From the NCBI GenBank assembly GCA_007124105.1, contig SLFT01000289.1, positions 1 through 9,441 of the forward strand: a DNA stretch of 9,441 bases. Direction: 5' to 3'. Positions 1 to 7,021 of this stretch are shown here, one piece after another. The position numbers and the translations under genes were made by a program. Numbering within the stretch: the first letter of the stretch is position 1; every line of letters begins with the position of its first letter. Below the pieces are notes generated by a model, which did no database searches, was not told where the DNA came from, and saw only the letters and a program-made list of their open reading frames with translations. This stretch comes from Candidatus Hydrogenedentota bacterium (GTDB taxonomy: Bacteria > Hydrogenedentota > Hydrogenedentia > Hydrogenedentales > CAITNO01).

Positions 1-15
1 AGTTGCGAAATAAAC

Positions 16-45
16 TTGATTTGTTGTTCCTGTCTACGTTATAAA
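16..45 (+). promoter_or_regulatory. Candidate sigma-70-type promoter of the first lipoprotein gene
   Basis: A TTGATT box at 16-21 (4 of 6 matches to TTGACA) and a TATAAA box at 40-45 (5 of 6 to TATAAT) are separated by 18 bases. Transcription would begin near position 52 and leave a leader of about 108 bases before the ATG at 160. It is the best promoter-like pair upstream of the gene. The assignment rests on consensus matching by eye only. Confidence 0.4.
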
Positions 46-159
46 ATAGGCGAGAGGGCTGGCATCCAGATGTGGCCCTGAGTGTGTGGTATCGTGTGGG
101 AACAGAAACCAGGGTTGTTTGATGAGACCAACAGCAACCCAAACATTAAGGAGCGGGTC

Positions 160-849
160 ATGAAGTTTTTTTCGTTGCGTAGCATTGTAACAGGAGTGAT
201 CGTCGCAGTAGCGTTGGCATCGTTGACAGGTTGCAGCCCTGGCATTCCGTTCGAGGTACCTGTTCACAGGGAACTTGAGATACCTGCCATTGAGGAATTT
301 CCAGACGGCTCCCGCAATATCCCCGAGGAATTCCAGCGGTATTTTGGCGATTGGGACGAAGTCCGGGATAATTTGGTGGAATTATCGGAAACGGAGTTTA
401 AATTTAATCAAGAACGAATCATCTGCGCCGAAAACGTCCTTGAGAGCATCAAGGATGAAACGTTCCAGGAACTCGCAAGAAGAACGATAGACAGGGGGCG
501 GTTGAAATCTGTGATTGTAAACTCCATAGAGCTGAGAGCTTCCGAGGGCGATTTCAATTGGATTTCGGAAATCGTGGATATCGTCACTTATGAAGGCGTA
601 GAATATTATTTCTTTTTGGACCGATCAGACCCAACAATACTTTTCCTGGAGCCGGAGGTTCCTTTTTTTGGCCCCAAGCCTGATCTCGCCGGTGTGTTTG
701 ACGACGACGACTTTGACGGGTGTGTACAAAACTTCGTCGAAATAGCGGGGACTTTGCCGCCACAGAAATGTGTGTTCGACGTAGTGGTGAATGTCGAGGT
801 CAAATTGCGCTGGTTCAGTGGGTATTGGCTTAACAGGCTTTTCGGTTAG
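160..849 (+). CDS. Putative lipoprotein, tandem copy A (unrecognised family)
   Basis: The protein is 229 aa and I do not recognise its family. The start at 160 is chosen because AAGGAG (148-153) lies 6 bases upstream and because the protein then opens with a lipoprotein signal peptide: a basic start (MKFFSLR), a hydrophobic stretch to about residue 22, and the lipobox LTGC with the lipidated Cys at 25. An in-frame ATG at 82 would put 26 polar residues before the signal and is unlikely. Ser at +2 (no Asp) would, by the rule known for enterobacteria, favour outer-membrane sorting. The mature part has three further Cys (89, 188, 204), the last two possibly forming a disulphide, an acidic loop DDDDFDGC at 181-188, and an aromatic C-terminal end (WFSGYWLN, 218-225). 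The block IPEEFQRYFGDWDEV (54-68) is identical in the next gene, which is a paralogue of exactly the same length. Its envelope location is well supported; its function is unknown. Confidence 0.82.
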   Translation: MKFFSLRSIVTGVIVAVALASLTGCSPGIPFEVPVHRELEIPAIEEFPDGSRNIPEEFQRYFGDWDEVRDNLVELSETEFKFNQERIICAENVLESIKDETFQELARRTIDRGRLKSVIVNSIELRASEGDFNWISEIVDIVTYEGVEYYFFLDRSDPTILFLEPEVPFFGPKPDLAGVFDDDDFDGCVQNFVEIAGTLPPQKCVFDVVVNVEVKLRWFSGYWLNRLFG

Positions 850-1048
850 GTTTCCCATCTGATTGGGCCGCGCTGATTTGTTGATCGTTATATGAGTTAT
901 TCGCGTTCAAAATAATTGGAAGTGTGCGACAAAACAGGGTGTGTCCGCCTGTATCATGTTTACAGCCCTGCCGCCATTCGCCCGGGTTGTTGGAACAGGT
1001 GGACGCGCCGAAATGGATGATAACAACAGGTGTATTGAGGAACGGACA

Positions 1049-1738
1049 ATGAAGATTGTGTCGTCTTGCCGCATGGTGGGGTTGCTTACTCTCGCAGTGA
1101 CAGCAACAATAATGACGGGCTGTTTTCCGGCTATTCCCTTAACTGTGACCGTTCACAATAATCTTGAGATACCGGCCATCTCGGAGTTTCCAGACGGCGA
1201 ACGCACCATCCCCGAGGAATTTCAGCGCTATTTTGGTGATTGGGATGAAGTTTCAGAGAATTTGGAAACGATGTCAAGCAGGACATTCTTGTACAAGCAA
1301 GCGAGAACGATTTGCGCTGCTGACATTTTGGAGAGCGTAAAAAACGAGGCGTTTCGCGCTCTCGCTCGAAGAGCAATCAACAGGGGCCGTCTGCGCAACG
1401 TGAGTGTGCAGTCAATTCGACTGGAAGCGTCTCAGGGCGATTTCAGCTGGATTACGGACATTATGGATAAAGTCACCTTTGACGACACGGAGTATTACTT
1501 CTTCCTGGATAAACCAGAGCCAACAGTGCTCCATCTGGAACCTGCAATTCCCTTCCTGGGACAGAAGCCGGACTTGGCGGGCGTATTTGACGCCGAGAAT
1601 TTTGACGGGTGCGTACAAAATTACGTCGAGATTTCAGGTACATTGCCGCCACAAAAATGTGTATTCAACGTGATTGTGAATCTCGAAATTGGGCTATCGT
1701 GGTTCAGTGGTTACTGGCTAAACACTATCTTCGGATAG
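1049..1738 (+). CDS. Putative lipoprotein, tandem copy B (paralogue of copy A)
   Basis: The protein is 229 aa and aligns with copy A without a single gap. Counting by eye gives about 142 identical residues of 229 (62%), rising to about 133 of 204 after the lipid Cys. The start at 1049 has GAGGAA at 1037-1042, 6 bases upstream, and gives a signal peptide ending in MTGC with Cys25; Met at -3 is an unusual but tolerated lipobox residue, and +2 is Phe. The ATG at 941 is in frame but would place 36 extra residues before the signal. The three mature Cys, the Asp/Asn-rich turn before FDGC (181-188), GTLPPQKCVF (197-206) and the aromatic C-terminus are all kept, while residues 73-84 differ most. The two genes lie 199 bases apart on the same strand. 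I do not recognise the family; a structural or ligand-binding envelope role is conceivable but unproven. Confidence 0.82.
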   Translation: MKIVSSCRMVGLLTLAVTATIMTGCFPAIPLTVTVHNNLEIPAISEFPDGERTIPEEFQRYFGDWDEVSENLETMSSRTFLYKQARTICAADILESVKNEAFRALARRAINRGRLRNVSVQSIRLEASQGDFSWITDIMDKVTFDDTEYYFFLDKPEPTVLHLEPAIPFLGQKPDLAGVFDAENFDGCVQNYVEISGTLPPQKCVFNVIVNLEIGLSWFSGYWLNTIFG

Positions 1739-1794
1739 ATAGGGAGCAAGCCCAGGCGAGTGAAATGGAATCGCCGTGGCTGATTTCATATATA

Positions 1795-3474
1795 CTATTG
1801 ACGCGTCTCGTCGCGAATGGTCAACAGTTCCTTCATAACCTCGTACAGGTTGGGTTGCGCGTCGCGAAGGCCAAACGCGTCGTGCATGCGTTTATAAAGG
1901 GTGAAGAGGCGGTCGTAGCATGCCCTGTTTTCCGCGATGGGCTCGTAAACCTTTTCGTCCATGCGCGCCATGGCTGTTGCGGCATCCTCAAAATTATCGT
2001 GGCCGCCCGCTTTTCTTCCCGCTGCAACAGCGCCGGCCATGGCCGCGCCGAGAGCGCATGTCTGGGCGCTTCTTGATATCTCGAGGGGCCGTCCCATAAC
2101 ATCGGCGTAAATCTGCATGAGCAGCGCATTCTTGCCCGAGATACCGCCGCAGTTGACAATACGATCAACGGTCATGCCATATTCGATGAACCGCTCCATG
2201 ATCACCCGTGCGCCAAATGCTGTGGCTTCAATCAGGGCGCGGTAAACCTCCTCGGGGCGGGTATGCAGAGTCATGCCGATGAGCCCGCCGGTAAGACGCT
2301 GGTCCACCAGCACCGTGCGATTGCCGTTATGCCAGTCCAGCGCGAGCAAACCGCTTTCGCCCGGCTTCAATTCCAGCGCCTTTTTCGTCAAGGATTCATG
2401 GGTCTCGCTCATGGGCCGCATCTCGCTGACGAACCAGTTGAAAATATCGCCCACCGCCGATTGTCCCGCTTCAAGACCATAACAGCCAGGCAGTATGGAC
2501 TCGGGCACAACGCCGCACAGCCCGGGGATATCCGGCAGTTCGGTGGTCATGGGCGCCACCAGCATGTCGCAGCAGGAGGTGCCAATAATTTTCACCAGCA
2601 CACCGGGCTTGATGCCGCTGCCCACCGCGCCCAAATGCGCGTCAAATGCGCCCATGGCCACAGGCGTGTCCTCCGGCAATCCAAGCTTCGCCGCCCATTC
2701 CCCGGTAAGACCGCCCGCGGCGTCGGAAACGTTAAACGCCCGGTCCGGCAAGGTGGCGCGAACACGGCCGAGGGCCGGGTCTACCGCCTCGATAAATTCC
2801 ATGTCGGGATAACCGCCCCAGTTCGGATTGAACATAGCCTTGTGGCCCGCCGCGCAGATGCAGCGCTTGACAGTGTCAGGATGGGCCGTGCCCGTCAGAA
2901 TGCCTGTCATCCAGTCGGCATGTTCCACCCAGGTATATGCCGCGTCAAACACGCTTGGCGCGGAACGTTTGCACTGCAATATCTTGCTCCAGAACCACTC
3001 CGATGAATACGCGCCGCCGCATTTTGCCAGGTACTGAGGCCGCATCTCTTTTGCAAGCGCTGTAATCTCGGCGGCCTCAGCATGACCGGTATGGTCCTTC
3101 CACAACCACGCCATTGCCGCGGGTTCCTTTTTGAACTCGGAAAGAAGCGCCAGCGGCGTACCATTCTTATCAACAGGAATGGGCGTCGAACCTGTAGTGT
3201 CCACACCAATGCCTATGACGCGGTCCGCGGAAAATCCGGAAACACTGGCTGCCTGCTGTAATGCGCCTTGAACCGCTTTTTCGGTTGCTTCAATGTAATC
3301 GCTTGGATGTTGTCGCGCCAGGTCGGGGTTCCTGGGATCGAGCACAATACCCTTATCGCCTGTGGGAAATTCAAAAACCTGCGATGCGATCTCCTCGCCG
3401 GTAGCCGTGTTCGCCACAATTGCCCTGGCTGAGTTGGTGCCGAAATCCAGTCCGATAGCAAAATGTTCGCTCAT
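1795..3474 (-). CDS. araB: Ribulokinase AraB
   Basis: This FGGY-family sugar kinase of 559 aa (E. coli AraB has 566) phosphorylates L-ribulose with ATP to L-ribulose 5-phosphate in cytoplasmic L-arabinose catabolism. Visible family marks are the N-terminal phosphate-binding segment GLDFGTNSARAIV (8-20), GIGVDTTGSTPIPVD (88-102), the AraB-typical WKDHT (125-129) and YSSEWFWSKI (156-165), AGHK (209-212), and GAFDAHLGAVGSG (275-287), in which Asp278 sits at the FGGY catalytic base position. GLEAGQSAVGD (333-343) and a C-terminal NCGGISGKN stretch complete both actin-like domains. The start has AAGGAA (3483-3488 on the complement) 8 bases upstream. The gene converges on lipoprotein B and diverges from nagB. 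araA and araD are not in the window, so it may be part of a dispersed regulon. These AraB signatures fit ribulokinase better than xylulokinase or glycerol kinase, but substrate preference is inferred. Confidence 0.95.
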   Translation of the reverse strand: MSEHFAIGLDFGTNSARAIVANTATGEEIASQVFEFPTGDKGIVLDPRNPDLARQHPSDYIEATEKAVQGALQQAASVSGFSADRVIGIGVDTTGSTPIPVDKNGTPLALLSEFKKEPAAMAWLWKDHTGHAEAAEITALAKEMRPQYLAKCGGAYSSEWFWSKILQCKRSAPSVFDAAYTWVEHADWMTGILTGTAHPDTVKRCICAAGHKAMFNPNWGGYPDMEFIEAVDPALGRVRATLPDRAFNVSDAAGGLTGEWAAKLGLPEDTPVAMGAFDAHLGAVGSGIKPGVLVKIIGTSCCDMLVAPMTTELPDIPGLCGVVPESILPGCYGLEAGQSAVGDIFNWFVSEMRPMSETHESLTKKALELKPGESGLLALDWHNGNRTVLVDQRLTGGLIGMTLHTRPEEVYRALIEATAFGARVIMERFIEYGMTVDRIVNCGGISGKNALLMQIYADVMGRPLEISRSAQTCALGAAMAGAVAAGRKAGGHDNFEDAATAMARMDEKVYEPIAENRACYDRLFTLYKRMHDAFGLRDAQPNLYEVMKELLTIRDETRQ

Positions 3475-3496
3475 GGTGCCACTTCCTTTTTATCAT

Positions 3497-3528
3497 GTTG
3501 AGACGCTGTTCACAAAAGTCAAGACGCT
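3497..3528. repeat. Imperfect 11-base direct repeat with 21-base period, possible operator
   Basis: GTTGAGACGCT (3497-3507) and GTCAAGACGCT (3518-3528) match at 9 of 11 positions, with AGACGCT identical, and start exactly 21 bases apart, which is two helical turns. They lie in the predicted araB leader, between the TATAAT box and the start codon. Direct half-sites at 21-base spacing are known for AraC-type regulators, but this sequence is not one I recognise as a known operator. Confidence 0.35.
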
Positions 3529-3552
3529 TCTACATCGCCTACGTTGCATCTG

Positions 3553-3583
3553 ATTATAGCCCAGCTCCCGCGTGGAAGCGCAA
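3553..3583 (-). promoter_or_regulatory. Candidate araB promoter
   Basis: On the minus strand 3558-3553 reads TATAAT, a perfect -10 hexamer. The best upstream partner is TTGCGC (3583-3578) at a 19-base spacing, which is longer than ideal. Transcription would start near 3546, giving a leader of about 70 bases that contains the 21-base-period direct repeat. Confidence 0.4.
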
Positions 3584-3720
3584 CCCCGCGAATCATTTTT
3601 ACGCATTGCTCCACACGCTACATTGTTTTTTATAGACATTGATTGGTAAGGTACTGTCAAGATGCAGATACGCGCCGGAACTCAATTCGCGCCAATAACA
3701 ATAGAAGAAGACGACAAACC

Positions 3721-4506
3721 ATGCAGGTGATTATCCGAGATACAAAAGAAGCGGCCATTGAACTAACGGCCGCCGTGTTGGCCCGTCAACTTCGCGTCAA
3801 GCCAAATTCGGTGCTGGGACTGGCCACCGGACGCACCATGGAAGGATTGTATGCGCGACTCGCCGAGATGCATCGCGTGGACGGGCTGGACTTTTCTCTT
3901 GCCGTTACCTTTAACCTGGATGAATATGTTGGACTCGCGCCCGAACACAAAAACGCTTATCGCTACTATATGAATCATCACCTCTTCCATAAGGTGAACA
4001 TTGATGTGCGCAACACCCACCTGCCTGACGGCATGGCCGCTGATCCCGAGGCGGAAGGCGCGCGTTACGACGAACTGATAGCGGATGTTGGCGGCATTGA
4101 CCTCCAGTTATTGAGCATTGGCGAGTCGGGACACATTGGTTTCAACGAGCCCCTTTCCGCCATGTTCTCGCGCACACGGGTAAAGGCGCTCACGCCCAGG
4201 ACTATCGAACAGAATGCTCCATTGTTCGACAATGCGGAAGCGATGCCGCGTTTTGCCATCACCATGGGCGTAGGCACCATTCTGGAGGCGACCCGGTGTA
4301 TCATGCTTGTAACCGGCGCCAAGAAGGCTGACATCATCGCCAAAGCCGTCGAAGGGCCTGTCACTTCGATGATCAGCGCCAGCGCCTTGCAACTACACCC
4401 AAGCTGCACAGTCATAACTGACGCGGCAGCAGCGGCAAATCTGGAACAACAGGAATACTACCGTTGGATATTTGACCACGATCCACAGTGGGACCCCTTC
4501 CGTTGA
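3721..4506 (+). CDS. nagB: Glucosamine-6-phosphate deaminase NagB
   Basis: This 261-aa enzyme (E. coli NagB has 266) would convert glucosamine 6-phosphate to fructose 6-phosphate and ammonia in the cytoplasm, feeding amino sugars into glycolysis. Family motifs are LGLATGRTMEGLY near residue 33, FNLDEYVGL near 64 (holding the residue equal to E. coli Asp72), GESGHIGFNEP near 133, then SRTRVK, VGVGTI and LQLHP. The residues matching E. coli His143 and Glu148, and the allosteric-site residues Ser151, Arg158 and Lys160, are kept. The position of the catalytic Asp141 carries Ser here. The ATG at 3721 matches the usual family N-terminus and has only a weak AGAAGAAG upstream; an in-frame ATG at 3643 would add an Arg/Asn-rich 26-residue tail and is unlikely. 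The gene is divergent from araB and is followed 62 bases later by a thymidylate synthase-like gene. Family assignment is firm; full deaminase activity is inferred. Confidence 0.93.
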   Translation: MQVIIRDTKEAAIELTAAVLARQLRVKPNSVLGLATGRTMEGLYARLAEMHRVDGLDFSLAVTFNLDEYVGLAPEHKNAYRYYMNHHLFHKVNIDVRNTHLPDGMAADPEAEGARYDELIADVGGIDLQLLSIGESGHIGFNEPLSAMFSRTRVKALTPRTIEQNAPLFDNAEAMPRFAITMGVGTILEATRCIMLVTGAKKADIIAKAVEGPVTSMISASALQLHPSCTVITDAAAAANLEQQEYYRWIFDHDPQWDPFR

Positions 4507-4568
4507 TCGGGTCTTTACATCAATAAAAGCATCGAAAACGCGCACGGGCGCAGGGAGAGGATACCAGT

Positions 4569-5555
4569 ATGACGCAGACCTCGGACGGACGGATACCAAC
4601 ATTGCATGTAGTGGGCGATTCGATACCGCAAGCCTATTTCAGGGCGATAAAGGCTGTATGGGAAAATGGTTTCGCCATGCGCACTGAATACGACCGTAAA
4701 AACAGCGCGGGCGCATACATTGATCCGCCCAGCCGCGACGCGCGTGTGTTAATTGAGGTGAAGGACCCATTCGCCCAGCCCCGCTTCCCCCCTATCTCCT
4801 TTTGTGAGGTCGGCGTGTATATTGCTGAAATTATGGGCGCGAAAGATTATCGCGTGCTGCCCTTCGAGACGCTCGCTGATGCCGCGCATGGCGAAATGAC
4901 GGCTCAGGAATGGCCGTACACCTACCACCAGCGCCTGTTCGCGCATCCGGACGCAGGCGGTTCAATAGTGGATCAAATCGCTCTTGCCGTGGAACGCGTC
5001 GCGGAAACGCCTCATACGCGAAGGGCGGTGGCCACCACGTCCGTGCCTAATCTGGACCCGTATCTGCGCGAAGACATCCCCTGCCTGCGCGAGATTCAAT
5101 TGCGTTGTCCCGAGGATGCCGATGGCAATCTGGTGTTGAACATGAACACGCTGTGGCGCTCTCGCGATTTGTATAAGGCCTGGGGCGACAACCTTATCGC
5201 CATCACGTTTCTGCAGCAGACCATTGCCCGGCAGATAGCTGAGAAGACCGGGCGCCCTGTGCGTCCCGGCAGTTATGCCGATTACAGCTGTTCGCTCCAT
5301 ATTTACGGACAGGATTTTGGGGCCGTGGGCGGAGACGCGGAGCGCGGTCTGCAAAGCTTCTTTGATACATTCGACGAAGACGCCTTTATTGCGCGCTCCC
5401 TTCCCAGCGAGATTGCACGGGACATGCTGGTGCTGCCGCAACTGAAAAACCTGCTCACGGAACGCGAAATAGAACAGTGGCGCTTCCCGCCTGAAAGCAT
5501 CGCGTTAATAAACAAACTTATTGCGGACATCGAAAGCGGCGGCTTTATGGTATAG
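4569..5555 (+). CDS. Thymidylate synthase family protein, archaeal-type
   Basis: The 328-aa protein carries the fold signature of ThyA-type thymidylate synthases, which methylate dUMP to dTMP using methylene-tetrahydrofolate. Seen in order are R151-R152 (matching the phosphate-binding Arg pair), the nucleophile in IPCLREIQ (Cys172), WRSRD (Arg197, Ser198, Asp200; compare QRSCD in E. coli), Asn208 at the position that selects dUMP over dCMP, and SLHIYGQDF (His244, Tyr246; compare THLY). The Cys-to-His-x-Tyr spacing and the RSRDLYKAWGDN segment look more like the short archaeal enzymes such as those of methanogens than like E. coli ThyA, yet this protein is longer, with extra sequence at both ends. 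The start has GGGAGAGG 8 bases upstream. It probably shares a transcript with nagB. No dihydrofolate reductase gene is adjacent. It could be the housekeeping enzyme or a related pyrimidine-modifying enzyme; Asn208 favours a uridylate substrate. Confidence 0.8.
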   Translation: MTQTSDGRIPTLHVVGDSIPQAYFRAIKAVWENGFAMRTEYDRKNSAGAYIDPPSRDARVLIEVKDPFAQPRFPPISFCEVGVYIAEIMGAKDYRVLPFETLADAAHGEMTAQEWPYTYHQRLFAHPDAGGSIVDQIALAVERVAETPHTRRAVATTSVPNLDPYLREDIPCLREIQLRCPEDADGNLVLNMNTLWRSRDLYKAWGDNLIAITFLQQTIARQIAEKTGRPVRPGSYADYSCSLHIYGQDFGAVGGDAERGLQSFFDTFDEDAFIARSLPSEIARDMLVLPQLKNLLTEREIEQWRFPPESIALINKLIADIESGGFMV

Positions 5556-5563
5556 TGGCGCGA

Positions 5564-6856
5564 CTATTGCCCTGTCTTGCGTTTTGCCGCTCCGACCATG
5601 GCGTTAAGAAAAGCGGAGCGAAGCGGCTTAATGGCCAATACCGCGCGCGCAGGCGGCGTGCGTTCCAACACAGCCAGCATACGTCCCAACGCGCGATACC
5701 CCAGAGTCTCCGGTTCGTCGAAAATGAGATTCGCCAGTTTCCCGCGCTCGATGGCCATTGCAACAACACGGTCAAAAGTGCTTTCGGGCGGCAGTATGCG
5801 CTTTTCGCGACGCGTCATGTGGATAGCGTTGAACTTGCACGCTGAGTAGCATACGCCACAGCCGAGACATAGTTCCGTGTCGCATTGAACCGTCTTTTTC
5901 GTAACGCCCGCAGCGTCGAGCTTCTCCACGGCAGCGAGCGCATCTATGGGGCAGGCCACCACGCATTTGCCACAGCCGCGACAGGCTTCAACATCAATGG
6001 ATGCCTCCCAATTGGCCGCTACCACGGCGTTCTGAAGATTCAAGGTGCGAATGGCATTGAGCATGCCGCAACAACAACCGCAACAATTGCAGATATACGT
6101 CATGTTGCGCTGTACATTGTCGCCTGTCTGCGCGAGCCCGGCCGCCTTGCTTGCCTCAAGCAGCGATAACGCCTCCCGCTTGTCTATCTTGCGCGCAATC
6201 TCATTGCGCGCGAGGGTGTCCGCGGCCTGGTTCAGCGAAAAACAGACCTCCATGGGCGCGTCGCAGGCCGCATCCTGGTGAAGCTTCTTGTGACGGCACG
6301 CGCATAAGGAGACGCCTACGGCCGAGGCCGTTTCAATAACCCGCGTCGCCCGTTCCCAATCAAGAATTTCGGTGTGGTCCTGGTCGGCCAGCGCTTCCTC
6401 GTGGGTAAGCGTACGCCCCACTTGCGTGTTCGCGCCAAACACGCTCTTGGCGAACCGATCGTCCTGGTACATATACGCGTCAAACAACGCAGCCAATTCT
6501 TTCATGGGTAGATCATCGCGCGCGCGCATGAAAACAAACTCGAAAAAACCAATTACCACCGGCGGCAACATAAAATAACGGCGCCCTCGAAACGTAAAAT
6601 CCAGTATCAGGCCCCGATGCGCCATATCGGTCAGACGCGCATCCAAATCGGCTGGGGGAATCCCAACCCGTTGCGACAAGCGCGCGAGCGGCGTGGGCCT
6701 GGCGGGCAGTTGTCGCGCGAGTCGCGCTTCTTCGGGCGTAAACAGCAACGCCAGAATCTGAACAATATGCGGTGAATCAGGCGCGCCCGTTACCATGCGG
6801 TCCAAACGTTCGCGCAGCAGGAGATGTTCGCGATCAGGATTAACTTTGTGACCCAT
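5564..6856 (-). CDS. Winged-helix plus 2x[4Fe-4S] ferredoxin domain protein
   Basis: The protein is 430 aa. Residues about 28-100 look like a winged helix-turn-helix (LARLSQRVGIPPADLDARLTDM, then RGLILDF and a beta-wing RGRRYFML). A middle region has Cys at 185, 187, 198 and 205 (CACR, then CDAPMEVC), and CNCCGCCCG at 256-264 with six Cys. A ferredoxin-like domain follows with C292-x2-C-x2-C-x3-CP (302) and C330-x2-C-x2-C-x3-C (340), the usual ligands for two [4Fe-4S] clusters; Pro after the last Cys is replaced by Lys. The C-terminal 80 residues lack Cys. This architecture recurs in anaerobic and environmental bacteria as a 4Fe-4S dicluster protein without a settled role; electron transfer or redox sensing are inferences. 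ATG 6856 is preferred over TTG 6859, with AAGGAA 8 bases upstream. The gene follows amrS on the same strand after 165 bases and ends 8 bases from the convergent thymidylate synthase-like gene. Confidence 0.85.
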   Translation of the reverse strand: MGHKVNPDREHLLLRERLDRMVTGAPDSPHIVQILALLFTPEEARLARQLPARPTPLARLSQRVGIPPADLDARLTDMAHRGLILDFTFRGRRYFMLPPVVIGFFEFVFMRARDDLPMKELAALFDAYMYQDDRFAKSVFGANTQVGRTLTHEEALADQDHTEILDWERATRVIETASAVGVSLCACRHKKLHQDAACDAPMEVCFSLNQAADTLARNEIARKIDKREALSLLEASKAAGLAQTGDNVQRNMTYICNCCGCCCGMLNAIRTLNLQNAVVAANWEASIDVEACRGCGKCVVACPIDALAAVEKLDAAGVTKKTVQCDTELCLGCGVCYSACKFNAIHMTRREKRILPPESTFDRVVAMAIERGKLANLIFDEPETLGYRALGRMLAVLERTPPARAVLAIKPLRSAFLNAMVGAAKRKTGQ

Positions 6857-6887
6857 CAATGCAATTCCTTGTAATGTAACATCAGGG

Positions 6888-6896
6888 AGTATAGCA
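6888..6896 (-). promoter_or_regulatory. Candidate extended -10 promoter of the ferredoxin-domain gene
   Basis: Read on the minus strand, 6896-6888 is TGCTATACT, an extended -10 element (TG, one base, then TATACT, 5 of 6 to TATAAT). No good -35 box lies 16-18 bases upstream, which is common for extended -10 promoters. The start would be near 6881, giving a leader of about 25 bases that carries the ribosome binding site. This suggests the gene can be transcribed apart from amrS. Confidence 0.4.
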
Positions 6897-7021
6897 CAGC
6901 AGTGCAGGTGCAGAAGCTGCCCTGCCGCCCCATTCGATCTGTTGCGTCTGTACGGCGATACTGCCAGTACATACCACTGAACGACACGCGGCCAGCTTGA
7001 GTACGATAGCCAGCGGGCAAC

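Larger units (their letters stand above)
3475..3720. promoter_or_regulatory. Divergent control region between araB and nagB
   Basis: These 246 bases separate the two divergently transcribed sugar genes and must hold both promoters. On the araB side there is a perfect TATAAT and a direct repeat, each listed separately. On the nagB side the only -10-like hexamer I see is TATAGA (3631-3636), with TTGCTC (3606-3611) at a long 19-base spacing, so that promoter is weakly supported. No open reading frame of note lies here. Confidence 0.55.

Noticed and set aside
850..1048. A separate promoter or terminator between the two lipoprotein genes
   Set aside because: AATAAT at 911-916 has no -35 partner at a workable distance, and the CCCA/TGGG pair at 855-868 is too short for a terminator. 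The two genes may or may not be co-transcribed.
1761..1788. Inverted repeat TGAAAT/ATTTCA between lipoprotein B and araB, as a shared terminator
   Set aside because: The stem is only 6 weak base pairs with a 16-base loop and no U-run on either side, so it does not support a terminator call.
1609..2076. Plus-strand open frame (155 codons) joining the end of lipoprotein B to antisense araB
   Set aside because: It overlaps two supported genes in wrong frames and carries no motif.
2263..3006. Long plus-strand open frame (247 codons) antisense to araB
   Set aside because: It lies fully inside a well-supported araB on the other strand, its product is rich in His, Arg and Gln with no recognisable motif, and such mirror frames are common in higher G+C genes.
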